Below are positions 37,637 through 47,760 of a stretch of DNA of 64,000 nucleotides, one piece after another. The DNA lies in the NCBI GenBank assembly GCA_028551475.1, contig CM052358.1, forward strand, positions 20,858,853-20,922,852, written 5' to 3'. The notes under the pieces were generated by a model, which worked only from the letters and a program-made list of their open reading frames with translations, had not been told where the DNA came from and made no database searches. The position numbers and the translations under genes are program-made. The first letter of the stretch is position 1. The number at the start of each line of letters is the position of its first letter. The stretch comes from Casuarina equisetifolia. Lineage: Eukaryota > Streptophyta > Magnoliopsida > Fagales > Casuarinaceae.

Positions 37637-39578
37637 GTTGTCGGTAACTGTTGGAGGAAGCAATCCACTTGAAACTCTTCCTCGCTCCCTCAATCGCAAT
37701 TTCAAAGGACCGCGTTATAGAGATTGAAGAAAAGGATGGATTTCTTCACACTGCGAAGGAAATTATCGTGAACCTGTAGGGGAAGTTTGGACGATGTCGC
37801 TTTTATCACTTGCCTTCTCACTGTCCGTGGCTTCCTGGGGGCTCTAGATTTAGGCCGAATTTTGGGCTTGGAGCTCTTCACAGTTTGTGTTTCGGCCCAA
37901 AATTGGAGCATTGGGGGGTTTCACTCATGAAAAAATTTAGAAGACAATCAAGGAAAAAGAATACTTAATAAACCTTTAGAATTTGATAAATATCTTTTAA
38001 ATTTTTAAAAATTGGGTAATCAAAATTAAAATAAATTACAAAGGCCCATTGGATTTGACCACAACTTTGCTTTCTACATCTGAGTACAATTTGATAACAA
38101 TTCAACATGTGTTAACCGTGTTTATATTACTTCATCTTTTGTTGGCCAACTATCTTGTTAATTATAGGCATACAATTCAAAATGTGAAACTTTTTGACAA
38201 TTCTAATTTGTTGTCACGTCCATACTTATCTATTTTTAGAAAAGATTAATTATGTCTAAATAATTATACACTATTATAAGATTAAACAAATGTACTACAT
38301 AATATATTTCATGCTTTTATTTTCAGGTTCATATGTAGTTGTTTGATAGATAGGTGTCTTGTCTTTTTTGAGGATTATGCTTGTACTCTACCTTTTATAT
38401 TTATCTAAGGTATAATTATTATACCTAACATTGTTATTATTACTAAAATTTGTGATAACATCATCCCAATTTCTTTTTGTACAAAAAAGTTGTTGTCTTT
38501 TTTTTTTTTTAATGTGTTTTAAAAGCACATGTCATTTACTTACTATTTAAAGGACCTCGTCTTATCTTTTTTAAGTTGAAATGACATTTAAGTAAATCTA
38601 AAAGATGTGTTCACTTATACACTTTTAAAGAGATTGATTATTGAATCTTCTTTAAATGACAAATCGTCTAAACTCTTTCAAAACGACAACTTCTTTGACT
38701 TTTCAAACAGTTTATACTTTCAAGCCTTCAAATCTCGCATTAATTAGACCTTTCCTAAACAATTTTTTTAAGGTCATTTCATTTATATTTATAGTTTTCA
38801 ATTATGAGTTTCATTGAAAGGATTTTATTTTTCGTTTTGTTAAAACACTATGTAGTTCAGGTCATATTAAAATGATATTTGGGTTATGCATTGTTAAAAT
38901 AACATGTTGTTCATGTATTTTAAAACCACTTATTGTCTTTGTTCCCTTTTTTTTTTTCCTATTTGTATTTTAAAATCACGTCATTTGTGCCTTTTAACTC
39001 AATAAGTCATTTAGTTTACATTTAAAGAGCATTTCATTTAATCCTTTATAATACAACATACTATGACTGAAATATATAACATACGGTATAAAAGAGCAAT
39101 GAACTTGAATAAATTCTATTGTAAAGACCCATTAGATTTATTGACAAGTTTAAATTCTATATCTTACTATCGTTTAAAACAAATCACATTAAATATGTAT
39201 ATAAAAAAAATTGTCTTCTACCTCTTATTGTTGAGTTTGATTCTATCTTAAAAGTCTTATTGAATCTTTTATCACAACTTTCATTTATTGTTGAAGACTT
39301 TAATGCTATCCTTCTTCTTCTTCAATGAATTGCTATATTTGACCTGGATACGAATGAATTTATTCATTACTTCAATTATTTACATAAGAATCATAATACT
39401 TATCACTTTTTATGATAAAGTTATAATATCCCAATCACTTCTCACTTTGCTCCTATTTTTTCATATGACTACAAAGTAGTATAAGACATTTAATTTTTGT
39501 TCCTTTTTTTTTTTTTTTTTGTAGTGTTATTGCTGCCTCTGCACCGTCCCTGTCGAGCCAGAGTAGAGGGACCTAGCA
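37637..39578. other. Divergent intergenic region between RRM and PPR genes
   Basis: The first 300 bases hold the RRM gene leader and promoter, which are moderately GC-rich with an unannotated open frame at 37702-37911. From 37.9 to 39.5 kb the sequence is AT-rich and repetitive in flavour, with several pyrimidine-rich runs and a T17 run near 39506-39522 just before the PPR gene. No coding signal is seen. Confidence 0.45.
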
Positions 39579-42158
39579 ATGGTAGTGCCTGTAATTCTTG
39601 GCCTTCAAAATGCGCCTATCACACCCAAACAAAACCACCCAAAGGAATGGAATTCGATGATCAAGCACCATGCCAAGCTCAAGGATGACCGTGCAATTCT
39701 CACTGCTTATACCCAGATGGCGTCTCAGGGGATATCGCCCGAGAGCTCCACTTTGCCTTTGGTGCTCAAGGCGTGTGCGAAGTTGAATGCCGTCGAGAGT
39801 GGGAAGAGCATACATTCTTCGATTATGGGAACCAGTTTGGTGAGAGATGTTCGAGTGGGGACTGCTCTGGTGGATTTTTACTGTAAATGCGGGTTTATTG
39901 AGGAAGCCGTGGGAGTGTTCGACGAAATTGGTGAGAAAGATTTGGCTTTGTGGAACGCGTTGATTACTGGTTATGTGGGATGTTGTTGTTACGAGGAGGC
40001 GATTTTTTTGTTCAGGGAGATGGAAAGGGAGGGTCTGAAGGCCGACTCTCGCACTGTGGTGGCATTGCTTTCGGCGTGCGGGGAGGTTTGGGAGTTGAGA
40101 CTGGGACAAGAGATACATGGTTATTGTTATAGAAATGGACTGCTTGATTTGCGTCCCTATGTGGCTACTGCTTTGGTTGGGTTTTATTTAAGATTTGATG
40201 TAAGGATTTCGCGTCTTGTGTTTGACTTGATGGTAGTGAGGAACATAGTGAGCTGGAATGCGATGATTACTGGGTATGTTGATGCTGGAGATTACTTGGG
40301 AGCTATAAAGATTTTTCTATCAATGCTCATGGGTGGGGTTCACTTTGATTATGTTACAATGTTGGTTGTTATCCAAGCCTGTGCAGAATTTGGATATCTG
40401 CGACTGGGGAAGCAAATCCATCAACTGGCTATTAAGTTGAAATTTATGGATGATTTGTATATAGTCAATGCTTTGCTCAATATGTACAGTGAAAATGGAA
40501 GTCTAGACTTATCCTGCAAGTTGTTTGACACCATCCCTACTCGAGATGTTGCTTTGTGGAATTCTATGATATCTGCATATTGTAACTTTGGCTGTTATGA
40601 GGAAGCTCTAAGTTTGTTCGTTAGTATGAGAACCAAAGGCATCAGAGAAGGTGAAAGAACTATTACCATTATGCTGTCTTCATGTGCAGAGTTAGCTGAT
40701 GGGCTAAAAAAAGGTAAAGCTTTACATGCTCATGCAATCAAGAGTGGAATGAAGAAGGATACTTCTCTGGTGAACGCGTTGCTAAGTATGTATACAGAGC
40801 TAAATTGTGTTAAAGATGTTCAGAAGGCTTTTGCTGAGTTGAGAAGTCCAGATGTAAACTCATGGAACAGCCTGATCTGGGCAATGGCCCGTAACAAAAT
40901 GAGGAGTGAAGCATGGCAACTTTTTGTGACAATGCAAGAATCAGATTTCAAACCCGACTTATATACAATAATGTCTATCCTTGCTACTTGTGAAGATGAA
41001 ACTTGCCTGAGCATTGGCCGATCAATTCATGGCTTCGTCCTAAAAAATGGTATTCAAGTAGACTTATCTTTGCACACTGCAATTTCAGATATGTACATGA
41101 AATGTGCAGATGAAGTTTCACCTAGGATTTTATTTGAGGGATGCCCAGATAGAGATCTGATCTCATGGAATACTATGATTGCCTATTATATCAGTGGCAA
41201 TCAAACTCATGAAGCTCTATTACTCTTTAATCGAATGATTTCAGAAGTGGAACCCAACTCTCTGACAATTATAAATGTTCTCTCTTCGTGTACAGACCTT
41301 GCAAATCTGCGCCAAGGCCAATGCTTGCATGCTTATGCAATTAAGAAGGGTTCCTGTTTTGGTTTTGATCTACCAGTGGCAAATGCTTTTATAACGATGT
41401 ATGCAAGATGCGGGAGCATGCAAAGTTCTGAAAAGATCTTTGGAACTTTACCACAGAGAAATCTTATCTCATGGAATGCCATTATAACTGGCTATCGTAC
41501 GTATGGTCGTGGAAATGATGCTGTTGATGCCTTCTTGAAAATGTTGGAAGATGGTCACCAACCAGATGGAGTAACGTTTTTATCTCTTATGTCTGCGTGC
41601 AGCCATTCAGGGCTGGTAGAGAAGGGATTGGAGCTTTTTCACTCCATGGTACAGGATTTTAAGGTAAAACCTGAACTATTTCACTATGGCTGCATAGTTG
41701 ATCTTCTTGGCCGTGCAGGCCGCTTAGATGAAGCTATAGAGTTTATCCAATCAATGCCCATTGAACCAGATGCATCAGTGTGGAGAGCTTTGCTGAGTGC
41801 CTGTCGATTTAATGGTGACACTAAGCTGGCTGAAAACGTTTTTCAAGAACTTGTTGAACTAGAACCATTAAATCCAGGGAATTATATTCTGCTATCAAAT
41901 ATATATGCTGCAGCAGGTCGGTGGTCGGAGGTTAGACAAATAAGAACATTGCTCAGGGAGAAGGGCCTAAATAAGGCTCCTGGAACTAGTTGGATTATTG
42001 TTGGAAGTCAGGTCCACTATTTTACTGTTCGAGACATATCACATCCGGAATCAGAGAAAATCTATGCAAACTTGAATTATCTCTTGTCCTCGATCATGGA
42101 AAGTGGGTATGTTCCTGATCTTAGTTGGGTTTCGCATGATGGAGGTGAATATGGTTGA
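39579..42158 (+). CDS. Pentatricopeptide repeat protein, PLS class, E/E+ type
   Basis: A single intronless frame encodes 859 residues, typical of plant PPR genes. From about residue 25 there is a near-continuous series of PPR motifs with alternating P, L and S spacing (LWNALITGYVGCCCYEEAIF, SWNAMITGYVDAGDYLGAI, LWNSMISAYCNFGCYEEAL, SWNAIITGYRTYGRGNDAV). The E domain begins near residue 734 (VWRALLSACRFNGDTKLAEN, NPGNYILLSNIYAAAGRWSEV). An E+-like tail follows (GTSWIIVGSQVHYF, HPESEKIYANL) and ends at GYVPDLSWVSHDGGEYG. PLS-class proteins are imported into mitochondria or plastids and specify C-to-U RNA editing sites; E+ proteins lack their own deaminase and need a DYW partner in trans. The frame stops exactly where a DYW domain would start (see 42142-42231). 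The target site and organelle cannot be read by eye. Confidence 0.93.
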   Translation: MVVPVILGLQNAPITPKQNHPKEWNSMIKHHAKLKDDRAILTAYTQMASQGISPESSTLPLVLKACAKLNAVESGKSIHSSIMGTSLVRDVRVGTALVDFYCKCGFIEEAVGVFDEIGEKDLALWNALITGYVGCCCYEEAIFLFREMEREGLKADSRTVVALLSACGEVWELRLGQEIHGYCYRNGLLDLRPYVATALVGFYLRFDVRISRLVFDLMVVRNIVSWNAMITGYVDAGDYLGAIKIFLSMLMGGVHFDYVTMLVVIQACAEFGYLRLGKQIHQLAIKLKFMDDLYIVNALLNMYSENGSLDLSCKLFDTIPTRDVALWNSMISAYCNFGCYEEALSLFVSMRTKGIREGERTITIMLSSCAELADGLKKGKALHAHAIKSGMKKDTSLVNALLSMYTELNCVKDVQKAFAELRSPDVNSWNSLIWAMARNKMRSEAWQLFVTMQESDFKPDLYTIMSILATCEDETCLSIGRSIHGFVLKNGIQVDLSLHTAISDMYMKCADEVSPRILFEGCPDRDLISWNTMIAYYISGNQTHEALLLFNRMISEVEPNSLTIINVLSSCTDLANLRQGQCLHAYAIKKGSCFGFDLPVANAFITMYARCGSMQSSEKIFGTLPQRNLISWNAIITGYRTYGRGNDAVDAFLKMLEDGHQPDGVTFLSLMSACSHSGLVEKGLELFHSMVQDFKVKPELFHYGCIVDLLGRAGRLDEAIEFIQSMPIEPDASVWRALLSACRFNGDTKLAENVFQELVELEPLNPGNYILLSNIYAAAGRWSEVRQIRTLLREKGLNKAPGTSWIIVGSQVHYFTVRDISHPESEKIYANLNYLLSSIMESGYVPDLSWVSHDGGEYG

Positions 42159-42231
42159 AAACAAGAGGATGTTCATCAACAGGGAGAAGCTTGTTATACA
42201 GCAAGGCTTTTGGACTGCCATGAACACTTGA
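42142..42231 (+). pseudogene. Out-of-frame relic of a DYW-domain start
   Basis: In the +1 frame relative to the PPR gene, starting at 42142, the sequence reads EVNMVENKRMFINREKLVI before a stop at 42229-42231. In DYW proteins the HDVEEE...HSEKLAIAFG segment sits at exactly this place after GYVPD. The relic keeps the VE and EKL words but lacks the HxE zinc-binding His. A single-base frameshift followed by decay would explain it. Confidence 0.45.
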
Positions 42232-44270
42232 ACTTACCTTACCATAAAGCTGCTAAATGAAAGATAATCTTGCAGCATTTTGAATTCCCAGAAGCTTGGG
42301 AGGGATTTTGATCCTCAACATGAGACATAGAAGAAGTTATCAATCCAGGAGGTTGGTTACCAGCCCATGCCTTAATTGTATATGAAAACTGACAGGTGTA
42401 TACAATTGTACGTATAAATTATGGTACTGTAGATACCTGTAATTTGAGGATAGTTTGATTTAGATTGCAAAGTGTTATCCAATAATAGATATCGTTCCCT
42501 GAAATTCAACCTTTTCCAATCTGCAAACAGTTGAAAACCTTGACAGAATGGGTCATTTATCATGGAGTCATTTCGGGCGTAACAATCAAGAGAGACTTAG
42601 AGACATTATTTTGATTGGTTGAACATGGTCAGTTTGACATCGTCATAACAGGAATCCAAGCATTAATTGAGTTGAAAATCCAAGCATTAACAGAAACCCG
42701 AGTAGATTTGAGTTGAAAAATGGTCTCTAAGCCGGGCCAGTATCTTGATTGGTGTTCCTTGTCAAATGAAGGCATCTAAGAGCTCATAGGCGTTCACCAG
42801 CTTAGATTAACATAACTATACAAGGTTTGGCATGATCTAGAAACTTGCTAGGGCAAATGCCTATCCAAAAGTGACTAAATTCTTTCTACATGAAAATATT
42901 TTCAAATAATATGGGACTTATTTATAGGTAGTATTCTAAACACAACTTTTACCCACTAATATGAAATATAATTTAGCAACGAACGCACTTCAATTGAATC
43001 CAAAAGGTTCCAAACTTGATATTGAGTGCATTCATAAATTGTATTTTCATGTCAAGAATAACATCTTGATTATGATCTTGACATACAAAGTGCCATTTTA
43101 TGAACTAAAGTTACAATATTATATATAAAAAAAAGTTATTCTTACTCTAGAATCAACTAAAAAGGAAAATATTTTTTATAAAGAAACTTTTTGCTAATAT
43201 AATATTTTCGACACATCGTTCTTAACAAAAAGATATCAAGGATAATATAATGAAACTGGTCCAAACAACACAACAATTTGTTGAGAGATGGTGGGATGAA
43301 ATCTGCCCCACAGAACATGGGAAGATACGGGTTCTCCACTCTCCACTCCAATAAAGAACCAATTACCAAGGAAATTAGTGGGTGGGCATCATATCTGGTG
43401 CTTTGATACCTTCCAGCCCACCCCGTACTCACAAAAGTAGGTTCTACATCACGTCTCATCTTAAGGGGATTATAAATTCCCAATCCCGACACCTGATCTT
43501 CTTATAAAAGATTGAAAAGAATCCTGCTAAAATGACTTTCCACCGCCCCAATGAAACATCCAACCCACCACCATCTTTATATTGGGATCCACCTCATCAC
43601 AGATTCCCATGCTCTCAGATGCATAAGCAGACAAATGAAAAGCAAGCCAAGAAAAGAAAATGGATGGGTAATCAGAGATGTGAAGGAACAAGAAATCCCC
43701 ATCGGGACAACAATTTTGACAATTCGAAACTTATATTAAATGTTACATCGTCAAGGAACCAAATGCCCTGCATCCTGTCCCCATACGGAAGAATAAACCA
43801 CAAGAGTACACCAGCATCAACCAACTTTCTTCCAATTCATCAAATGTGGCCTTGTCTCCCAACGCCCTTCTGAAGGCATTAAAAAACTTGGAAAGAAAAA
43901 AGAATTCCTCCCCTCAATCCCCAAGACTTTTAGTTAATGAAGAAGAAATATGTAATCTTTATAAAGACAAAATAATTTAAAAATAGTCCTAGACCTAGAC
44001 CTAGTTATGGTAAATATGGAAGAAAATTACCTTATATGGGCTGGGTCTTAGTAAAATAACCCGGATAAGGTTTTATCAATCCCCTTCCTGACTGACCTCT
44101 GTAATGACAACAAAGAGGTAAAACGAATATTGTTCTCAGACTTTGTCCTTCTCCTTTTCTCTTCTTTTGTTACCGTAACCTTCTTAAGTCCCCACTATAC
44201 CAACCAACTAAAAGAATTAAAAATTAAGTTTTTAACTCCCTGTTGCTATGTGAAAATGATATCATTCTCA
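42232..44270. other. Gap between convergent PPR and CCCH genes
   Basis: Both 3' UTRs should lie here. The stretch 43.53-43.88 kb is less AT-rich and open on the plus strand (113 codons) but has no family resemblance; it is more simply read as 3' UTR of the minus-strand zinc-finger gene. The middle (42.85-43.25 kb) is AT-rich without features. Confidence 0.4.
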
Positions 44271-46481
44271 CTAAGCAACAATCTGATCAAGTTGAAATAG
44301 CTCAGGCCAACCTCCCAGAACAGACTGATCATTGGATTCAGTCTGGGGCTTGGCATCAGATCCCTCTGCAGAGACTGCGGCACTAGAGACTGGAGCTGCT
44401 GGATTTTCTTTGATATCGGATGGTGATTCTTTCACCAGGGATTGAACCCATGAAACATCAGGCTCCTCTCCATTATGTCCCATTGAACGTAGTTTACGTA
44501 GACCACACAATTCATCTCCTTGAACTGACCAATCTACTTTTCCATTTGAGGACTCCCATTTTGACCAAGAATTCACAGGAGAACCAACAGCATTGTTGGA
44601 TCCAAGATCATGTGGGAGGTTCGACCCAAGATCTCTGGAGCTGAGGCTGCGGAATTGCAGCTGCTGCTTCTCATGATGAGCAAGTGCAGCAGCCCGAGAG
44701 CCCATCGGGGAAAGAGGCTCAATGCTGCGAGGTGACATCATCGCCGGTGAGGACATACCAAAAGAAGCCTGCAAGAGAGGATGATCGGCATTCTTAACTG
44801 AGAACGCGTTAGTTTTAATAGGGGATAACATGTTCTGCTGCTGCTGCTGCTGCTGCTGGATTTGACCAAGAAGCGCCGATTTGTGTGAAGGGGAAAATAC
44901 AGATGAAGCCATAAGTTGATCAGAATATCGAGGAGATAAGACCTCGGCAGAGAAAAGCTCCTCTAGATTTGAGGGAGTCAGGGGTTTTGAACAGCCAGAG
45001 AGATTTGCAGAGGAAGCACTAACCTGAGGCTGTGAAAGACGGGACAAATCATTAAGGAGCAGCTGTTGCTGCATTTCAAAATCCTGCAACATACTAAATT
45101 GCTCAGCAGAAAGATCTCTAGCATTGAAAGAAGATCTCAGACGACTCATTTGCAGATTGCTCCCCGGAAGATGCAAAGTGGGAACGTTCTGCTGAGGCCA
45201 ACCCATGGATGAATGAGAAATGCCATTTCCAGAAGGGGACATAGAGGGAGAAAACGGGGAAGGGGACATGGCAGACCCTGCTGAGGGAGAGCCAGGGAAC
45301 ATGTTTAAGGCGGCTGCCATATCCATGACAGCGGCTGCAGAGGCAGCTGCTCGAGGAGAAGGCACTGCAGATCCCGAGGACGCGTAAAGGGGTCGCAGTT
45401 CCTCATGTGTATGAGCAAAGAAGCAAACTCGACGCATGCAGCTTGTGCCATCCTTACAAAGTCGTGTTCTGTACTGTGCCGGATGCAGCCAGCACTCAAA
45501 CACCCCATGAGCATATTCACACAAATCTCCCCGTCTACAAGTCCCCTTCCTAAACTCCGGACATGGCACACAATTGTAATGATACTTCCTTGGATCTCTT
45601 CTTCTGGCATTCTCGCCTGGATGAACAAAAGGACACTCGGTCCAATCGTGGGAATAAGCTCGGGAACAAGGGCGGATCTTGAACGAGAACATCCGGAACT
45701 CATCAGAAGCATAAATGCTACTCTTGAGGTCAGGAAGAGATGGGTCAATTGGGTATTCTTTCTTCTCTGGCGCAGAACAAACATTTCCGTTACTAAGCTT
45801 ACAATTTACAGGAGTCAATATTGAATTTGAGGCAGAGGACAATAAACCATGTTCTGGGGATGATGGGAGGGACAGAGAACTAGAACTTAAATCAACACTT
45901 GAAACCTGCAGATCCTGCTGACAAGCAGAGGAATCGTTTTTCAAAAGCTCTTTGAGGGCCATCTTCTGATTGGGAATCTTGGGAGGAGCAACAATAACAT
46001 CATACGGAGACTGCCCGTGCACATCAGTGGCATTAGGCTCAGCACCGGCAAGTAAAAGCAACTTAACAACATCGACGGCACCAACAGATCCACCAGAAGC
46101 GGCACAGTGTAGGGCGGTGCTCTTATCAAGGCCGCAGGAGAGATTTACATCCGCCTCAGAAAGAGAAAGAATTAGTTGGACAACATCAACGCTACCATAT
46201 GTAGCAGCGACCATTAACGGGGTTCTAAGCTCCAGAACCATCCTTTTTGAAAATCTCTGTCGAGCATACCATAGTCCAATCTCGTTGATTGCTGAACCAT
46301 TGCTGAGAGATTGCTTAAGACCCTCTGCATCATTATCGGCTGCAAGCTCAAGTAAAATGGAGAAAGAATGCTCGGATTCCACTGCTTCCGTCGGTTCCTT
46401 CATAGCTTCAGTCAAAGATTTGCTTTCTTGCAAAGACGATGGAGCCGGTTGGGGATTTAAATGCTCCGGGCCACCACACAT
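44271..46481 (-). CDS. Ankyrin-repeat tandem CCCH zinc-finger protein (RR-TZF; C3H30/OXS2-like)
   Basis: An intronless minus-strand frame encodes 736 residues. Ankyrin repeats lie at about 85-165 (RTPLMVAATYGSVDVVQLIL, TALHCAASGGS, DVVKLLLLAGAEPNATD). An Arg-rich RR region follows (FKIRPCSRAYSHDWTECPFV, HPGENARRRDPRKYHYNC). The two fingers are C307-x7-C315-x5-C321-x3-H325 and, 16 residues on, C342-x5-C348-x4-C353-x3-H357, the plant RR-TZF pattern. The long Ser/Pro/Gln-rich tail contains MSPSPFSPSMSPSG, RLRSSFNARDL, an eight-Gln tract and EPDVSWVQSLVKESP, all conserved in the C3H30/56/66 group (Arabidopsis OXS2 is the named member). These proteins bind RNA or DNA, shuttle between nucleus and cytoplasm, and act in stress responses, growth and flowering control. 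The length fits the family (about 700 residues). Confidence 0.95.
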   Translation of the reverse strand: MCGGPEHLNPQPAPSSLQESKSLTEAMKEPTEAVESEHSFSILLELAADNDAEGLKQSLSNGSAINEIGLWYARQRFSKRMVLELRTPLMVAATYGSVDVVQLILSLSEADVNLSCGLDKSTALHCAASGGSVGAVDVVKLLLLAGAEPNATDVHGQSPYDVIVAPPKIPNQKMALKELLKNDSSACQQDLQVSSVDLSSSSLSLPSSPEHGLLSSASNSILTPVNCKLSNGNVCSAPEKKEYPIDPSLPDLKSSIYASDEFRMFSFKIRPCSRAYSHDWTECPFVHPGENARRRDPRKYHYNCVPCPEFRKGTCRRGDLCEYAHGVFECWLHPAQYRTRLCKDGTSCMRRVCFFAHTHEELRPLYASSGSAVPSPRAAASAAAVMDMAAALNMFPGSPSAGSAMSPSPFSPSMSPSGNGISHSSMGWPQQNVPTLHLPGSNLQMSRLRSSFNARDLSAEQFSMLQDFEMQQQLLLNDLSRLSQPQVSASSANLSGCSKPLTPSNLEELFSAEVLSPRYSDQLMASSVFSPSHKSALLGQIQQQQQQQQNMLSPIKTNAFSVKNADHPLLQASFGMSSPAMMSPRSIEPLSPMGSRAAALAHHEKQQLQFRSLSSRDLGSNLPHDLGSNNAVGSPVNSWSKWESSNGKVDWSVQGDELCGLRKLRSMGHNGEEPDVSWVQSLVKESPSDIKENPAAPVSSAAVSAEGSDAKPQTESNDQSVLGGWPELFQLDQIVA
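44835..44858 (-). repeat. (CAG)8 tract coding for polyglutamine
   Basis: Eight uninterrupted CAG codons (seen as CTG on the plus strand) encode eight Gln within the C-terminal tail of the CCCH protein, just before NMLSPIK. The pure codon run suggests slippage and possible length variation among alleles. Confidence 0.95.
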
Positions 46482-46804
46482 GCTTTAATTAAGAGGCAAA
46501 AAATTCTAAAGAATCAAGTACTAATTTATAAGAATAAATGCATATGAAAACAAATTAGAATCATATGCTAATATAAGCCCGGATTCTCTAGCATCAATCC
46601 TCTTCACAAAGAAAGAAAATATTTATATTAAAAGATACCCACTTCAAATGCTGAACTGTCTCTAGCCAAAACCAACAATAAATTGAAAAGAGGATAACCC
46701 AAAAACAATATGAAGGGACGTGAATAAAGAGACCCACCAAAAACATTCGCAAGAGATGAAAATGAACCCGTGAAAGGTAAAGGAAGATTTAGGAGCATAA
46801 AGGC

Positions 46805-46826
46805 ATATATATATATATATATATAT
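46805..46826. repeat. (AT)11 microsatellite
   Basis: Eleven uninterrupted AT dinucleotides upstream of the CCCH gene. Confidence 0.95.
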
Positions 46827-47698
46827 TATGTACATAGATACGATAAAAAAGTCACATACTACAAACATGGTAAAGAAATATTGTCCCCAAATCTTGGTGT
46901 GCTAACAGGGGAAAGTTCGAGAGCACCCCGGATGCGGAACCCCAAATACCCTTATCTTCCGGATCGGACCTGGAGGAAAAACCCCATTATGATATCCAAG
47001 ATTTGTATTTTTTTTTCTCTAGAAAATGTTAAAGACATGTAAAAAGGTAAAGTCTCTGAAAATGAACAAATGTGAAACTAAGTGCACAAAGCATATAGAG
47101 AATCCGTTTGGTCGACCGAAAAATACGAAAAACAAAAGAAAAGGAAAGACTGGTTTGAATGGAACTTCTTTTTTTCCTTCCAGTCTGTTTGCCCCGAATA
47201 GTCAAATCGTGAAAAAAACTCCAAAACTGAAAACTTCAACAATTTCTTTGTCTTTTCCCACGCTTTCTCAGCAACCAGACGAAAAAAATCCAGAAAAGAA
47301 AGCGAAAAACGAACTAGTTCCCACCGTAAAGCACAAACGACCAACAAGTCACGAGGTATGAAAATGCGTAGCAAGTTTACATAAAAATCCAAGAGAAAAC
47401 TCACAGATTCGAAGATTAAGAGTCGGAAATGGTCTCCAAAGCGCCATCAGATACACTTATGCACTGTGTGGAGTTCTGGTACACGCACATTCACTCATGG
47501 ATCTGCGAAGAAGCAGACACAGATAGCAGAGGCCAAGGCAAGGCCTTCAAAATTACGGTGACGAGCGACGAGCGACGAGCGAAAGAGCTCGATCGCCATG
47601 GCCGCGAGAGCAAGAGATTTCAAATTACGGTGAAATGAAATTCAGAGTAAAACGAGAGGTGAATTTGAGTTGAATTTATGGGGGCCAGGCCACACAGC

Positions 47699-47699
<1 letters not shown>

Positions 47700-47739
<40 letters not shown>
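47700..47739. repeat. (AG)20 microsatellite
   Basis: Twenty AG dinucleotides. On the gene strand of the CCCH gene this is a CT tract about 1.2 kb upstream of the start codon, in a position suitable for a core-promoter or leader element. Confidence 0.95.
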
Positions 47740-47742
<3 letters not shown>

Positions 47743-47760
47743 AAGTAAGGTTAAAGAGTG

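Larger units (their letters stand above)
46482..47760 (-). promoter_or_regulatory. Probable 5' leader and promoter of the CCCH gene
   Basis: The sequence upstream of the CCCH start codon contains an (AT)11 run at 46805-46826, a patch of GACGAGC repeated three times at 47560-47582, and an (AG)20 tract at 47700-47739. On the gene strand the last is (CT)20, a GAGA/BPC-type element often found near plant transcription starts. The repeated word CAAA(A)TTACGGTGA occurs near 47549 and 47620. Genes of this group often have a leader intron; one may be present here but I cannot place it. Confidence 0.4.

Noticed and set aside
39573..40118. 181-codon minus-strand frame inside the PPR gene
   Set aside because: Antisense shadow of a strongly supported coding frame.
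43532..43873. 113-codon plus-strand frame after the PPR gene
   Set aside because: No domain; the position and composition fit the 3' UTR of the convergent CCCH gene.
45305..45784. 159-codon minus-strand and 139-172-codon plus-strand frames over the CCCH gene
   Set aside because: Alternative-frame shadows of the 736-residue zinc-finger frame with no family resemblance.
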